Source of the DNA: Thermomonas fusca DSM 15424
Lineage (GTDB): Bacteria; Pseudomonadota; Gammaproteobacteria; Xanthomonadales; Xanthomonadaceae
Assembly (NCBI RefSeq): GCF_000423885.1
Contig: NZ_KE384103.1
Location: forward strand, 1-50,844
Direction: 5' to 3'
Length of the DNA: 50,844 bases
Part shown: in pieces, positions 1 to 8,007 of the stretch
Numbering within the stretch: the stretch's first letter is position 1
Layout of the letters: every line of letters begins with the position of its first letter
Translations under genes and position numbers: made by a program
Notes under the pieces: generated by a model
Told to the model about the DNA's origin: nothing
Seen by the model: only the letters and a program-made list of their open reading frames with translations
Database searches by the model: none

Positions 1-322
1 CCCCGAAGCCAACCTTGAGCGCTTCGATGTCCAGGTGCGCTTCAGCCAGCAGCCGCTTCAGGCGGTTGTTCTCAGACTCCAGCTCCTTCAGACGCTTGGC
101 GTCTTCGGCCTCCATGCCGCCGTACTTGGCCCGCCAGGCGTAGAAGCTGGCCGGGCTGAAGCCGTGCTGCCGGCCCATCTCCGATACCGCCATGCCGGCC
201 TCGGCCTGCTTGATGAAGCCGATGATCTGTTCCGTGGTGAAGCGACTCTTGCGCATGTCCGTCCTCTCTGGATGACGGACTCTACCTAGCTTCGAGTGGT
301 ACGGCTCAGTGGGGGCAGGTCA
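1..322 (-). mobile_element. IS3-family (IS407-group) insertion sequence, partial
   Basis: One end of an insertion sequence that runs off the left edge. Read on the minus strand it begins at 322 with TGACCTGCCCCCACTGAGCC, which resembles the TGACCTGCCCCC terminal repeats known for the IS407 group of IS3 elements. The orfA gene starts 66 bases inside this end, the usual arrangement. Only orfA is in view; orfB and the other terminus lie outside. The first three bases (TGA) supply the stop codon of the interrupted recombinase gene that abuts the element. A 4-bp target duplication would be expected, with 323-326 as one copy, but the other copy is not visible. Confidence 0.85.
2..256 (-). CDS. IS3-family transposase OrfA, partial at the window edge
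   Basis: N-terminal 85 residues of the small DNA-binding protein of an IS3 element. The protein opens MRKSRFTTEQIIGFIKQAE, followed by a helix-turn-helix of the HTH_Tnp_1 type (about residues 5-45, with GRQHGFSPASFYAWRAKYGG). A leucine-zipper-like coiled coil follows (about 55-80, rich in LKELESENNRLKRLL). OrfA binds the terminal repeats and normally forms OrfAB by programmed -1 frameshifting into orfB, which is not in view. The reading frame is open to the left edge. The start is the only ATG in a good position, 66 bases inside the element end. Confidence 0.85.
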   Translation of the reverse strand, partial: MRKSRFTTEQIIGFIKQAEAGMAVSEMGRQHGFSPASFYAWRAKYGGMEAEDAKRLKELESENNRLKRLLAEAHLDIEALKVGFG

Positions 323-1168
323 CATGGACGACAGGCTGCGCCCTGACGTCCTTGTCTGGAGGATATTTCCAACTTCCAAGGCAAGCGGTTCTGCGCGCCT
401 CAATCCAGCCTGAAATCCGCATTCGGCAATCATGCGGTTACGCACTTCTGCGTGATTGAGGTCGCGTCTAGAGGCGTCGATGATCTTGCCTCCGTGGACC
501 AAAGGAGGGCCGATGCAGTCGAAGATCTGGCGCAGTTCCCCCATTGGGATGGGGCGCACCTTACGGTCAAGCGGCGGTGGCCTCGGCATTCCCTTCGGCT
601 GGAGCTGCGGATTCATTCTCCTGGCTTCCAGCTCCCTGGCTTCTTCAACCTCGGCCAGGCTTGACCTGGTCTGACCATTGAGATGAGCCCAAGTGAAGAA
701 GCTCTTGATCGTGCTCAATCGCCTGATGATCGTCTTATCTGCATACGCCATCCCAGTCGCAGGGGAGGGCTGTTCGATCATGGTGTCCAGGTAGGCGAGA
801 AGGATGTCTTCGTTGGCGTCCTGCCAGACTATTTTCATTGCATCCAGGAATGCAAAGAAGTCTCGCAGGTCGGACGTCCATGCTTCCACCGTCTTGATGC
901 TCTTGTGGAGTCTCAGATGCCTCGATGAGCGAGTGAATGCCTTGTCTGCCAAGAACTCCAAGAAAGGCTCGAACGGAAGGCTCGTCGCACTGCTGACAAG
1001 AAAGTTCGTTCCTGCAGGGAGCTGCGCAACATTGATACTCGGGAAATCGGCAACGACATGTTCTGGCGGCGCAGCCCTCTGGATCTCAAGCCTGTAAGGC
1101 TTGAACTGCTCTTGATTACCGGGGTCCCCTTGTTCTTGCCTGCGTCTTGTATCGCGCACTTCAACCAC
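320..1168 (-). pseudogene. tyrosine recombinase/integrase, truncated by the insertion sequence
   Basis: The first 282 codons of a phage-integrase-type tyrosine recombinase, cut off by the IS3-family element; the last codon is host sequence and the stop TGA is the first triplet of the element. Residues about 65-165 form a SAM-like core-binding domain (region around KTVEAWTSDLRDFFAFLDAM, then LSTIKSFFTWAHLNG). The catalytic domain starts near residue 205. Only its first active-site arginine is present, in the box I stretch FQAGLRRAEPLALEV; the HxxR and tyrosine boxes are missing, so the product cannot be active. The gene faces away from the radical SAM fragment and lies at the end of the element that interrupted that gene. 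The exact integrase family cannot be told from this part. Confidence 0.75.
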
Positions 1169-1224
1169 TCCCTTCTCCAGCAGTGGATGTACTGTTCACG
1201 AGATCACGGACCCGATCTTCTTAT

Positions 1225-1292
1225 TATGTTCACAGAAAAGCAACCTTACGTCATATGAATCAATAGCTTATCGGATCAGAACGGTGAACATA
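1225..1292. repeat. inverted repeat at the putative integrative-element end
   Basis: TATGTTCAC at 1225-1233 and GTGAACATA at 1284-1292 are perfect 9-bp inverted repeats 50 bases apart. A third copy of TGTTCAC is at 1193-1199. They lie between the start of the truncated recombinase gene and the point, near 1308, where the radical SAM coding sequence stops. This is the expected location of recombinase binding sites at an element terminus. That function is inferred from position and symmetry only. Confidence 0.5.
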
Positions 1293-1592
1293 CTACCAGG
1301 CCGTCAGACCGTGTTCGCATCCACGATAGGGGTTCACCGACTGCGAGAACCCGATGTCCGGCGAACTGTTGCGGCTGATGATGCTGCGCGCGCGCTCGCT
1401 GGTGACCTGGGTGCGCGGTGCCGGTGCTTCCTCCAGTGCTTCATACACCGAACCCCAGCCATCGTCGTCGTAACGCAGCGCGCGCTTCTCGAAACGACCT
1501 GCAGGCGCCGAGACAGCGCCGCGCCCCTTGTGCGGTGCCATCGCTCGGCGCGCATCGTCGTCGGGATGGGACGGGGCGGATGAAATCTGCAT
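1293..1592 (-). pseudogene. PA0069-family radical SAM protein, N-terminal fragment
   Basis: A 99-codon remnant of an SPL/PA0069-type radical SAM protein. The stretch RARSIISRNSSPDIGFSQSV followed by NPYRGCEHG matches the family sequence leading into the [4Fe-4S] motif CxxxCxxC. After CEHG the frame continues only as LTAW and stops, so just the first cluster cysteine survives and the whole catalytic barrel is gone. Homology ends near base 1308, next to the inverted repeats and the truncated recombinase gene, so an integrative element probably inserted here. The other half of the gene is not in this window. The start ATG is at 1592. Confidence 0.7.
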
Positions 1593-1644
1593 CCACCCAG
1601 CCTACCCTGTGGCGGTCGCAACCCCCGCGACGCAGGAGAACGCC

Positions 1645-3084
1645 GTGACCGCATTGATCGACGCCTGGGATGCGCTGTGGGCGATTCCCCACATCCGCGC
1701 CTGGCTGACCGCGGGCTGGGCGCTGTACCTGGTCTGGCTGGGCAGCTGGATCGTGCTGCAGAAGCGCGAGCCGGCGGCGACCCTGAGCTGGCTGATCAGC
1801 CTGGCGGCGCTGCCCTACATCGGTTTCGCGATCTATTACATCCTCGGCCCGCAGCGGATCGTCCGCCACCGCGCCCGCCGCAAGCGCCACCATGCCCATC
1901 TGCCGACCGAGGCCGAAGGCCCCGGCGACGAGAGCCTGGAGCTGCGTGCGCTGGCGCATGCCACCAGCGGGCTTGCGCCCAGCACCGCGCATGACGTGCG
2001 CCTGCTGGTCGACGGCGGCAGCAAGTATCCGGCGCTGCTGGAAGCAATCGCGCAGGCGCGCGACCACGTCCATCTGGAGTACTACATCTACAACCCGGAC
2101 CGCACCGGCACGGCGCTGCGCGACGCATTGGTGGAACGTGCGCGCGCCGGCGTCAAGGTGCGGCTGCTGGTCGACGCGATGGGCTCGATGCAGTGCCGCA
2201 AGCGCTTCTTTGATCCGCTGATCGAAGCCGGCGGCGAGCTGGCCTGGTTTCACCCGGCGCGGCTGTGGCTGCCGTGGAAGCGCCCGTGGCTGAACCTGCG
2301 CACCCACCGCAAGATCGTGGTGATCGACGGCCGGGTCGGCTTCCTCGGTGGCATCAACATCACCGACGAGGAGGACGAGCGCCTGCGCGACGATGCCTAC
2401 CGCGACCTGCACCTGCGCGTCGAAGGCGACATCGTGCGTTCGCTGCAGGAGGTGTTCGTCGAGGACTGGGCCTATGCCACCGAGCGCAAGGATTTCATCG
2501 GTGACGTCGTGCAGGCGATGCCGGCGCCGCAGCCAGGCCCAATCCACGCCCAGCTGTTGGTTTCCGGCCCCGATTCGCCGTGGGAGGCGATTCACCGCAC
2601 CCACGTCGGCGCCATCCATTCGGCAACCCGACGGATCTGGCTGACCACGCCGTACTTCGTGCCCGGCGAGGCAGCGATGATGGCGCTGACCTCGGCCGCG
2701 CTTGGCGGCCTGGACGTGCGTCTGCTGTTGCCGCAGATGAGCGACAGCCGGCTTGTCACCTGGTGCGTGCGCTCCTACTACGACGATCTGCTGGCGGCCG
2801 GGGTGAAGGTCTACGAGTACGGCCCACGCATGCTGCACAGCAAATCGCTGCTGGTCGACGACCGGCTGGTGATCATCGGCAGCGCCAACTTCGACCACCG
2901 CAGCTTCCGCCTCAACTTCGAATCGTCGCTGCTGATCGATGATGCCGGCGTCGCCAACGCGCTGGCCCTGCTGATCGAACGCGAGTTCGCCTCGGCGCCG
3001 CGGGTGCGCCCTGATCGCCCGCGGCCGCTGCTCACGGCGCGTCTGCCGGAGGCGCTGGCAAGACTGATGGCGCCCCTGTTGTGA
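1645..3084 (+). CDS. cls: cardiolipin synthase (phospholipase D family)
   Basis: A 479-residue membrane enzyme that condenses two phosphatidylglycerol molecules (or PG and PE) to cardiolipin at the inner membrane. Two hydrophobic segments lie near residues 18-65 (around LTAGWALYLVWLGSWIVL and LSWLISLAALPYIGFAIYYI). Two HKD phospholipase D motifs follow, HRKIVVID near residue 220 and HSKSLLVD near 397, each followed by the usual glycine/asparagine-rich stretch. Length and domain order fit the ClsA family. The frame is open further upstream, but GTG at 1645 is preferred because AGGAGAA precedes it at 1634-1640 and the protein then begins just before the first membrane helix. It starts about 50 bases from the truncated radical SAM gene, which is divergent. 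Confidence 0.9.
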   Translation: MTALIDAWDALWAIPHIRAWLTAGWALYLVWLGSWIVLQKREPAATLSWLISLAALPYIGFAIYYILGPQRIVRHRARRKRHHAHLPTEAEGPGDESLELRALAHATSGLAPSTAHDVRLLVDGGSKYPALLEAIAQARDHVHLEYYIYNPDRTGTALRDALVERARAGVKVRLLVDAMGSMQCRKRFFDPLIEAGGELAWFHPARLWLPWKRPWLNLRTHRKIVVIDGRVGFLGGINITDEEDERLRDDAYRDLHLRVEGDIVRSLQEVFVEDWAYATERKDFIGDVVQAMPAPQPGPIHAQLLVSGPDSPWEAIHRTHVGAIHSATRRIWLTTPYFVPGEAAMMALTSAALGGLDVRLLLPQMSDSRLVTWCVRSYYDDLLAAGVKVYEYGPRMLHSKSLLVDDRLVIIGSANFDHRSFRLNFESSLLIDDAGVANALALLIEREFASAPRVRPDRPRPLLTARLPEALARLMAPLL

Positions 3085-3131
3085 CCGTCGCGGCGGCGTA
3101 AACTTCGCCCACCCGACCCGGAGCCGCACGC

Positions 3132-3389
3132 ATGCACTGGTTGTTCCTGCTCCTCGCCGTTGCCGCCATGGCACTGGCGTTCCTGACCACCTCCATGGCG
3201 GCGCTGGCCGGCTGCCTGCTGGCAGCGCTTGTCCTGTTCGTCGCCTGGGTGCTGGGCCTGTATCAGGCGCGCGTCGCCGGCAGCGATCGCGATGCGACCA
3301 TGATGGTCGACCCGGCCGAACTGCGCCGGTTGCGCGAGCTGGCCCAAGCGCGCAAACAGGAGCGCGACGACGCTGGCGACGCGCCATGA
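3132..3389 (+). CDS. small membrane protein, unknown function
   Basis: An 85-residue protein I do not recognise. It has a strongly hydrophobic N-terminal half with two closely spaced membrane segments (about residues 2-20 and 24-46), then a charged cytoplasmic tail (residues 50-85, rich in Arg, Glu and Asp with an LRRLRELAQARKQERDD helix). Its stop overlaps the pdxJ start by four bases (ATGA at 3386-3389), so the two are probably translationally coupled. The gene follows the cardiolipin synthase by 47 bases, and the three genes likely form an operon. No clear Shine-Dalgarno sequence precedes the ATG. Confidence 0.65.
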   Translation: MHWLFLLLAVAAMALAFLTTSMAALAGCLLAALVLFVAWVLGLYQARVAGSDRDATMMVDPAELRRLRELAQARKQERDDAGDAP

Positions 3390-4141
3390 CCGCGCTCAGC
3401 GTCAACCTCAACAAGATCGCGGTGCTGCGCAACTCGCGCGGCGGCGGCGAACCCGACGTGCTTGCCGCCGGCGTGGCCTGCCTCGATGCCGGCGCCCACG
3501 GCCTGACCGTGCATCCACGGCCCGATGCGCGTCATATCCGTAGCGACGATGTGTACGCGCTCGGCGCGCTGTGCACTGCGCGCGGGGTCGAATTCAACGT
3601 CGAAGGCAACCCGTTTGCACCGCCGCGCGTCGGTTATCCGGGCCTGCTGGCATTGTGCGATGCGGTGCGGCCGGCCCAAGTCACCCTGGTGCCCGATGGC
3701 GACGGCCAGCTCACTTCCGACCACGGCTTCGATTTCGACCGCGACGGCGAATCGCTGCGCCCGCTCATCGCCGCGTTCAAGACATTGGGTTGCCGGGTCA
3801 GCGTGTTCGTCGACGTCGGCGGTCCGGATGTGGCGCAGGCCGCCGAGCTGGGCGCGAATCGGGTGGAACTCTACACCGGCCCCTATGCCGAAGCCTTCGC
3901 CGCCGGCGATGCCGATGCGGCGCTGCGCTTGGCCGCCGCAACCGCGCGCACCGCACAGGCCGCCGGCCTGCAGGTCAACGCCGGCCACGACCTCAACCAG
4001 GCCAATCTGGGCCGTTTCCTCGCCGATGTGCCCGACGTCCGCGAGGTGTCGATCGGCCATGCGCTGATTGGCGAAGCGCTGTACGCCGGCCTCGCCGCGA
4101 CCGTGCGCGCCTATCGACACATCGTCGATTCGGTTTCGTAG
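3386..4141 (+). CDS. pdxJ: pyridoxine 5'-phosphate synthase
   Basis: A 251-residue TIM-barrel enzyme that condenses 1-deoxy-xylulose 5-phosphate with 3-amino-2-oxopropyl phosphate in the DXP-dependent vitamin B6 pathway. The N-terminus LSVNLNKIAVLRNSRGGGEP is the conserved start of PdxJ. GLTVHPRPDARHI (about residues 38-50) carries conserved active-site residues, EFNVEGNP (about 69-76) the catalytic glutamate region, and QVNAGHDLNQAN (about 194-205) the late conserved His/Asn segment. Length is normal for the family. It is the last gene of the plus-strand run and converges on exbD2 at a shared bidirectional terminator. Confidence 0.95.
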   Translation: MTALSVNLNKIAVLRNSRGGGEPDVLAAGVACLDAGAHGLTVHPRPDARHIRSDDVYALGALCTARGVEFNVEGNPFAPPRVGYPGLLALCDAVRPAQVTLVPDGDGQLTSDHGFDFDRDGESLRPLIAAFKTLGCRVSVFVDVGGPDVAQAAELGANRVELYTGPYAEAFAAGDADAALRLAAATARTAQAAGLQVNAGHDLNQANLGRFLADVPDVREVSIGHALIGEALYAGLAATVRAYRHIVDSVS

Positions 4142-4161
4142 CAGGGGCTTCAGGTAAAAAA

Positions 4162-4187
4162 AAACGCCGCCCAATCGGGCGGCGTTT
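4162..4187. terminator. bidirectional rho-independent terminator
   Basis: An 11-bp perfect stem (AAACGCCGCCC at 4162-4172 with GGGCGGCGTTT at 4177-4187) and a 4-base loop. The A-run at 4156-4164 becomes a U-run for minus-strand transcripts and TTT follows the stem on the plus strand. It sits between the convergent pdxJ and exbD2 genes and can serve both. Confidence 0.85.
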
Positions 4188-4226
4188 CGTCATCCACGAC
4201 GTGCCCCGGAAGCCGGGGCTGAATGT

Positions 4227-4637
4227 TTATTTCTGGACGAAGCCGATCTTGATCATGTCGGCGTTCTTCGCGGCTGCCAGCACCTGGGCCAGCACGCCGT
4301 ATTCCGCCGATTCATTGGTGTCGATCTGCAGCTCGGGCTGGTTGCTCGGATCACGGGCGACTTCCTCGTCCATCATCCGCTCCAGCGCCGAAACGGCGAC
4401 CGGCGAGTTGTTCCAGAACACCTGGCCAGAGGCGTCGATCCGCAGTTCGATCGGATCCGGCGGCTCCTTCGGGTTTTCCGGCGGCTTTTCCGTCTTCTGT
4501 GGCAGATCCACGTCCACCGGCACCGACTGGATCGGCATGGTGACCATGAAGATGATCAGCAGCACAAGCATCACGTCGATCAACGGGGTGACGTTGATGT
4601 CCGCCATGGCACCTGCGCTGGCTTTGGCAAAGGCCAT
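4227..4637 (-). CDS. exbD2: ExbD-family biopolymer transport protein (second copy)
   Basis: A 136-residue inner-membrane protein of the TonB energising complex. It has a short cytoplasmic N-terminus, one transmembrane helix (about residues 20-38, INVTPLIDVMLVLLIIFMVT) carrying the proton-conducting aspartate in LIDVML, and a periplasmic ExbD domain. It lies 15 bases after exbD1, and the two share the INVTPLxDVMLVLLIIFM core but differ in the periplasmic part. In Xanthomonas campestris the second exbD is part of the same cluster and is reported to be dispensable for iron uptake but needed for other functions; that is family knowledge, not visible here. Confidence 0.93.
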   Translation of the reverse strand: MAFAKASAGAMADINVTPLIDVMLVLLIIFMVTMPIQSVPVDVDLPQKTEKPPENPKEPPDPIELRIDASGQVFWNNSPVAVSALERMMDEEVARDPSNQPELQIDTNESAEYGVLAQVLAAAKNADMIKIGFVQK

Positions 4638-4652
4638 CGTGCGTTCTCCTTA

Positions 4653-5081
4653 CTACCCTTTCTTCGGCGGCGTGGTGACGAAGCCGACCTTGGCCATGCC
4701 CTGCGCCTGCGCGATCTTGACGACTTCGTTGATCAGCCGGTACGGGGTGGTCTTGTCGCCACGGATCTGCACCGGTGGCTGCGGGGTCTTCTGGGCCTCG
4801 ACCGACAGGCGGCTTTCGATCGCCTGCCGGGTCGCCGGCTCATCGTTGAGGAAGAGCTCGCCCGCCTCGGTCACCGTGATGGTCACCGGCGGGATCTGCT
4901 GCTTCTTCTCTTCCTTCTTCTGGACCACCGCCTGCGGCAGCTGCACCTTGACCTTGTGGTTCATCAGCGGCGTGGTGATCATGAAGATGATCAGCAGCAC
5001 CAACATCACGTCCACCAGGGGCGTGACGTTGATTTCGGCCATCGGCGCGCCGTCTTCCTTGTTACCGACACTTGCTGCCAT
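4653..5081 (-). CDS. exbD1: ExbD-family biopolymer transport protein
   Basis: A 142-residue ExbD with the standard layout: short cytoplasmic N-terminus, a membrane helix (about residues 20-40, INVTPLVDVMLVLLIIFMIT) containing the essential aspartate, and a periplasmic domain ending near VTTPPKKG. Together with ExbB it forms the proton-driven motor that energises TonB for outer-membrane receptor transport. It lies 36 bases after exbB in a run of four co-directional genes with short gaps, an operon. Two adjacent ExbD paralogs in one tonB cluster are typical of xanthomonads. Confidence 0.93.
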   Translation of the reverse strand: MAASVGNKEDGAPMAEINVTPLVDVMLVLLIIFMITTPLMNHKVKVQLPQAVVQKKEEKKQQIPPVTITVTEAGELFLNDEPATRQAIESRLSVEAQKTPQPPVQIRGDKTTPYRLINEVVKIAQAQGMAKVGFVTTPPKKG

Positions 5082-5117
5082 GGTCAGGGGCCTCCGTCAG
5101 GTTCCAGTGGCCAAAAA

Positions 5118-5876
5118 TCAGCGCTTGCCGGCCGCGTCGCCGACGCGAGCGCCGGTGGCGAAGAAGTCGTGCAGGTCGTGGGCGAAGGTGTCGAACTGGT
5201 TGTTGGTGATCCGGTTCGCGCGCACGAAGGCGTTGTACGCCAGCAGTGCCGGAATCGCCACGAACAAGCCGAGTGCGGTCATGATCAGCGCCTCGCCCAC
5301 CGGGCCGGCCACTGCCGAGATCGACGCATCGCCCGACGAGCCGATCGCGATCAGCGCGTGGTAGATGCCCCACACGGTGCCGAGCAGGCCGACGAACGGG
5401 GCCGACGAACCGGTGGTGGCAAGCACGGTCAGACCGGCTTCCAGGTTCAGCGACTCGCGGGTCACGGCCTGGCGCAGGGCGCGGTCGACGAACTCGGAGC
5501 GGTTCAGCGACTCGGCCAGCTTGGAACCGTCGTGGCGCTGGTGGTGCGCGGCAGCCTGGGCGGCATCCAGCGCGATCTTGGAGAACGGCTCCGACTTCGG
5601 CTGTTCTTCCATGTAACGGATCGCGTCCTGGGCGTTGGTGGTCTCCCAGAAGGTGCTGACCACGCGTTCGGCGCGGCCACGCAGGCGAATGTTCTTGATG
5701 AAGTTGATGATGATCCAGTACCAGGACATCACCGACATGATGCTCAAGGTGAGGAACACGATCCAGCCGACTGCGTCGAAGTTCTGGATCAGGCTTTCAA
5801 AGCCCATCTGCTGGAGCGCGGCGGCGTTGTTGCCTCCGGCGGCGGCAGGTGCGGCGGCAGCAGTTTCTTGCAACAT
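5118..5876 (-). CDS. exbB: ExbB, MotA/TolQ/ExbB proton channel family
   Basis: A 252-residue polytopic inner-membrane protein forming the pentameric channel around ExbD. It starts with an Ala-rich tail (MLQETAAAAPAAAGG), has a first membrane segment near residues 38-60 (VGWIVFLTLSIMSVMSWYWI), a cytoplasmic domain, and two membrane helices near 150-175 (APFVGLLGTVWGIYHALIAI) and 195-220 (EALIMTALGLFVAIPALLAY). The GLLGTVWG and ALGLFVAIPA motifs are diagnostic for the family. It follows tonB by 83 bases and precedes exbD1 by 36, as in the Xanthomonas cluster. Confidence 0.95.
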   Translation of the reverse strand: MLQETAAAAPAAAGGNNAAALQQMGFESLIQNFDAVGWIVFLTLSIMSVMSWYWIIINFIKNIRLRGRAERVVSTFWETTNAQDAIRYMEEQPKSEPFSKIALDAAQAAAHHQRHDGSKLAESLNRSEFVDRALRQAVTRESLNLEAGLTVLATTGSSAPFVGLLGTVWGIYHALIAIGSSGDASISAVAGPVGEALIMTALGLFVAIPALLAYNAFVRANRITNNQFDTFAHDLHDFFATGARVGDAAGKR

Positions 5877-5959
5877 ACGCTTACCCTTGGATGTCGTGGA
5901 TGAAGTTGTTCAGAGCTAGATGAAGCGATTGCGTTGGAACGGGTGGTGCGGAACAGCAG

Positions 5960-6619
5960 TTACATCTTGAATTCGACCGGGACGCGAACGCGGCTGGCGA
6001 TCTTCTGCCCGTTCCTGACTTCCGGGTTGAAGCGCCAGCGCTTGGCCGCGGTGATCGCGGCGCGATCGAGATTGCGGTTGCCGCTGGAGCGTTCGACCTC
6101 GACGTCGAGCACGCCGCCACTGGAATCGATGCTGACAATCAGGACGGTGGTGCCTTGGATGCCCCGGCGCATTTCTTCCGGTGGATACTTCGGCGGATTC
6201 ATCGCCCGCGAGGAAGCATCCACGCTGGAACCGATGTCCGGCACCGAGGCCGGCGGCGACGGCGGCGACGGCGGCGGCGCGGCGACGTCGACGGCGCGCG
6301 ATTCGCTCAGCACCACCGGCGGGTCATCCGGCGGCGGCGGGATCGGGCTCGGGCGCGGCGGCGACAACGTCTTCGGCGGCGTGGTCAGCGGCTTGGGTTG
6401 TTCCGGCGGCGGCGGCGGCGGCGGTGGCGGTTCGATGAAGGTGACGCTCACCACATCGTCCTTCTCCACGTCCTGGGCCGGGGGCGACAGCGGTGCCAGC
6501 AGCATCAGCAGCGCTGCGGCATGCAGGGCGATGGCGAAGCTGAAGCCGGCGATGCGCGGCCAGCTCAGGCCGCCATCGCGGTTGTCATTCTTCTCGATGT
6601 GGGCGAGATCTTCCGTCAT
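5960..6619 (-). CDS. tonB: energy transducer TonB
   Basis: A 219-residue TonB. It has a short cytoplasmic N-terminus, a signal-anchor helix (about residues 22-43, IAGFSFAIALHAAALLMLLA) with the conserved histidine, then a long Pro-rich periplasmic spacer including a run of nine prolines after FIE. The C-terminal TonB domain (about 125-219) has YPPEEMRRGIQGTTVLIV and ends AKRWRFNPEVRNG...PVEFKM. It transmits the ExbB/ExbD proton motive force to outer-membrane receptors. ATG at 6619 is preferred over an in-frame GTG at 6625. A good sigma-70 promoter precedes it at 6705-6733. First gene of the tonB-exbB-exbD1-exbD2 operon. Confidence 0.93.
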   Translation of the reverse strand: MTEDLAHIEKNDNRDGGLSWPRIAGFSFAIALHAAALLMLLAPLSPPAQDVEKDDVVSVTFIEPPPPPPPPPEQPKPLTTPPKTLSPPRPSPIPPPPDDPPVVLSESRAVDVAAPPPSPPSPPASVPDIGSSVDASSRAMNPPKYPPEEMRRGIQGTTVLIVSIDSSGGVLDVEVERSSGNRNLDRAAITAAKRWRFNPEVRNGQKIASRVRVPVEFKM

Positions 6620-6704
6620 GCGCACGGCTCTGGAGTGGAGGGCCCCGTTCGGTTGGACCGGGGCGGATTACGGTGCGACCTTTATGGCCGCAGGAATCCC
6701 GTAG

Positions 6705-6733
6705 TTTATACCAGCAGACACGACTTGTTCCAA
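6705..6733 (-). promoter_or_regulatory. sigma-70-type promoter of tonB operon
   Basis: Read on the minus strand: TTGGAA (6733-6728), a 17-base spacer, then TATAAA (6710-6705), about 85 bases upstream of the tonB start. Match is 4/6 and 5/6 to the consensus with ideal spacing. No Fur-box-like palindrome is obvious around it. Prediction from sequence only. Confidence 0.55.
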
Positions 6734-6773
6734 GCATTGTCTGTGGTGTAGGGCGAAAACTGCGCGGTGCGTC

Positions 6774-7898
6774 TCAACGCGCGAGGATGCGTTTGGCATC
6801 TTCCGGCTTCTTGACGCCCTTTTCCAACGCCTGCTTGGCGGCTGCCTTTGCCTCCGCCTTGCGCTCTGCGTAGTCCAGCACCTTGGCGAGATTGAGATAG
6901 GCCTCGCCATCGGCCGCCATCGGCGCCGCGCGCTTGTACAGCTCGATCGCCAGCGGGATCTTGTCGTCCATGTAGGCGTTCTGCGCGAGGACCTGGTAGT
7001 CGCGAGCAAGGTCCGCGTCGGCCTGCAGGACGCCCTTGGCCACGCCATCGTCGATGACCTTCTTGGCGTCGTCCCAACGCTGGGCATTCATGTAGCCGAT
7101 GTACAGCGCGCGGATCTCGCGCTTCTCGGTCAGCATGCCACGCTTGTACGCAGCTTCCAGCAGGACGTTGGCTTCGTCGAATTTGTCGCCATTCTGCAGC
7201 GCGGCGACGGCGTTCATCAGCAGCCGCTTGTCATCCGGGTTCTTGGCAAGCAGGTCCTTGTAGATCGCGGCGGCTTCTTCGTGGCGGTCCAGGTTGCCAA
7301 GCAGGCCGGCGCGCAGGGCGAGGTGGTCCTTCTTGTCGGACTTGGTTTCGGCCAGGAACTTCTCCAGCATGGCCAGCGCCTCGGCGAACTTGTCCTCGCC
7401 GTACTGAATCACCACCATGTTGTACATGGTGGAGTAGTGACCGTCGTTCTCCAGACCATTGGCAGCGACCGCCTTGGCGAAGAACTCGCCCGCCTTGGCC
7501 TGGTCATCCATGTTGGCAGCGGCATTGCCCGCCATCGAATAGGCGAACGACTTCTCGTACGCGTTCGCGGCCGGCATCGCCGCGACTTCCTCGGCCTTGG
7601 CGATCACGCCTGCCCAGTCGTCCTTTTCGTAATGCGCCTGCAGTTCCTGCAGATGTTTGATCAGCTTGGGCGACGCCTTGGCTTCCGGCGACTGACGGGT
7701 TGCGTTCGGGTACAGCGCCGGCTTGGCCTCTTCCGCCTTCTGCTGACCCTTGCCAAGTTCAGCGCGCCTCCGAGCGCGTTCTTCCTGCTTGCTCATCGTC
7801 TGCGACTGCGGTTCGGCATGAACGAAAGGCGCCAGCACCAGCATGCCGAGGGCGGCGGACAGGGCAACGGCAAACGGACGGTGGTGAGACTTGGACAT
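6774..7898 (-). CDS. exported tetratricopeptide-repeat protein
   Basis: A 374-residue secreted protein. The N-terminus MSKSHHRPFAVALSAALGML, continuing to APFVHA, is a Sec signal peptide with probable cleavage after AHA/VHA near residue 28. A charged linker follows (KQEERARRRAELGKGQQKAEE), then helical repeats of TPR type from about residue 80 to the end (e.g. EKSFAYSMAGNAAANMDDQA, HLALRAGLLGNLDRHEEAAA, DGEAYLNLAKVLDYAERKAE). Such domains act as protein-binding scaffolds, so a periplasmic role is inferred. ATG at 7898 is chosen over one seven codons upstream because GAGGA precedes it at 8-base spacing. It is upstream of and co-directional with tonB, but a separate promoter for tonB lies between them. 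Confidence 0.8.
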   Translation of the reverse strand: MSKSHHRPFAVALSAALGMLVLAPFVHAEPQSQTMSKQEERARRRAELGKGQQKAEEAKPALYPNATRQSPEAKASPKLIKHLQELQAHYEKDDWAGVIAKAEEVAAMPAANAYEKSFAYSMAGNAAANMDDQAKAGEFFAKAVAANGLENDGHYSTMYNMVVIQYGEDKFAEALAMLEKFLAETKSDKKDHLALRAGLLGNLDRHEEAAAIYKDLLAKNPDDKRLLMNAVAALQNGDKFDEANVLLEAAYKRGMLTEKREIRALYIGYMNAQRWDDAKKVIDDGVAKGVLQADADLARDYQVLAQNAYMDDKIPLAIELYKRAAPMAADGEAYLNLAKVLDYAERKAEAKAAAKQALEKGVKKPEDAKRILAR

Positions 7899-8007
7899 GG
7901 GGGCATTCCTCGATGGCAAGGTGCCGCGGCAGGCGCGGCCAGGTGCGGAAACGTAGCAGAAAGTCGCTGCGCCTTCCTGTGCCGGAGGACGGCAGGTCAG
8001 CGGAAAG

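Noticed and set aside
1441..3432. Long minus-strand open frame (663 codons) opposite the cardiolipin synthase gene
   Set aside because: Low-complexity Arg/Gln/Ala/His composition without motifs. It is an antisense shadow of a high-GC gene that is clearly coding on the plus strand.
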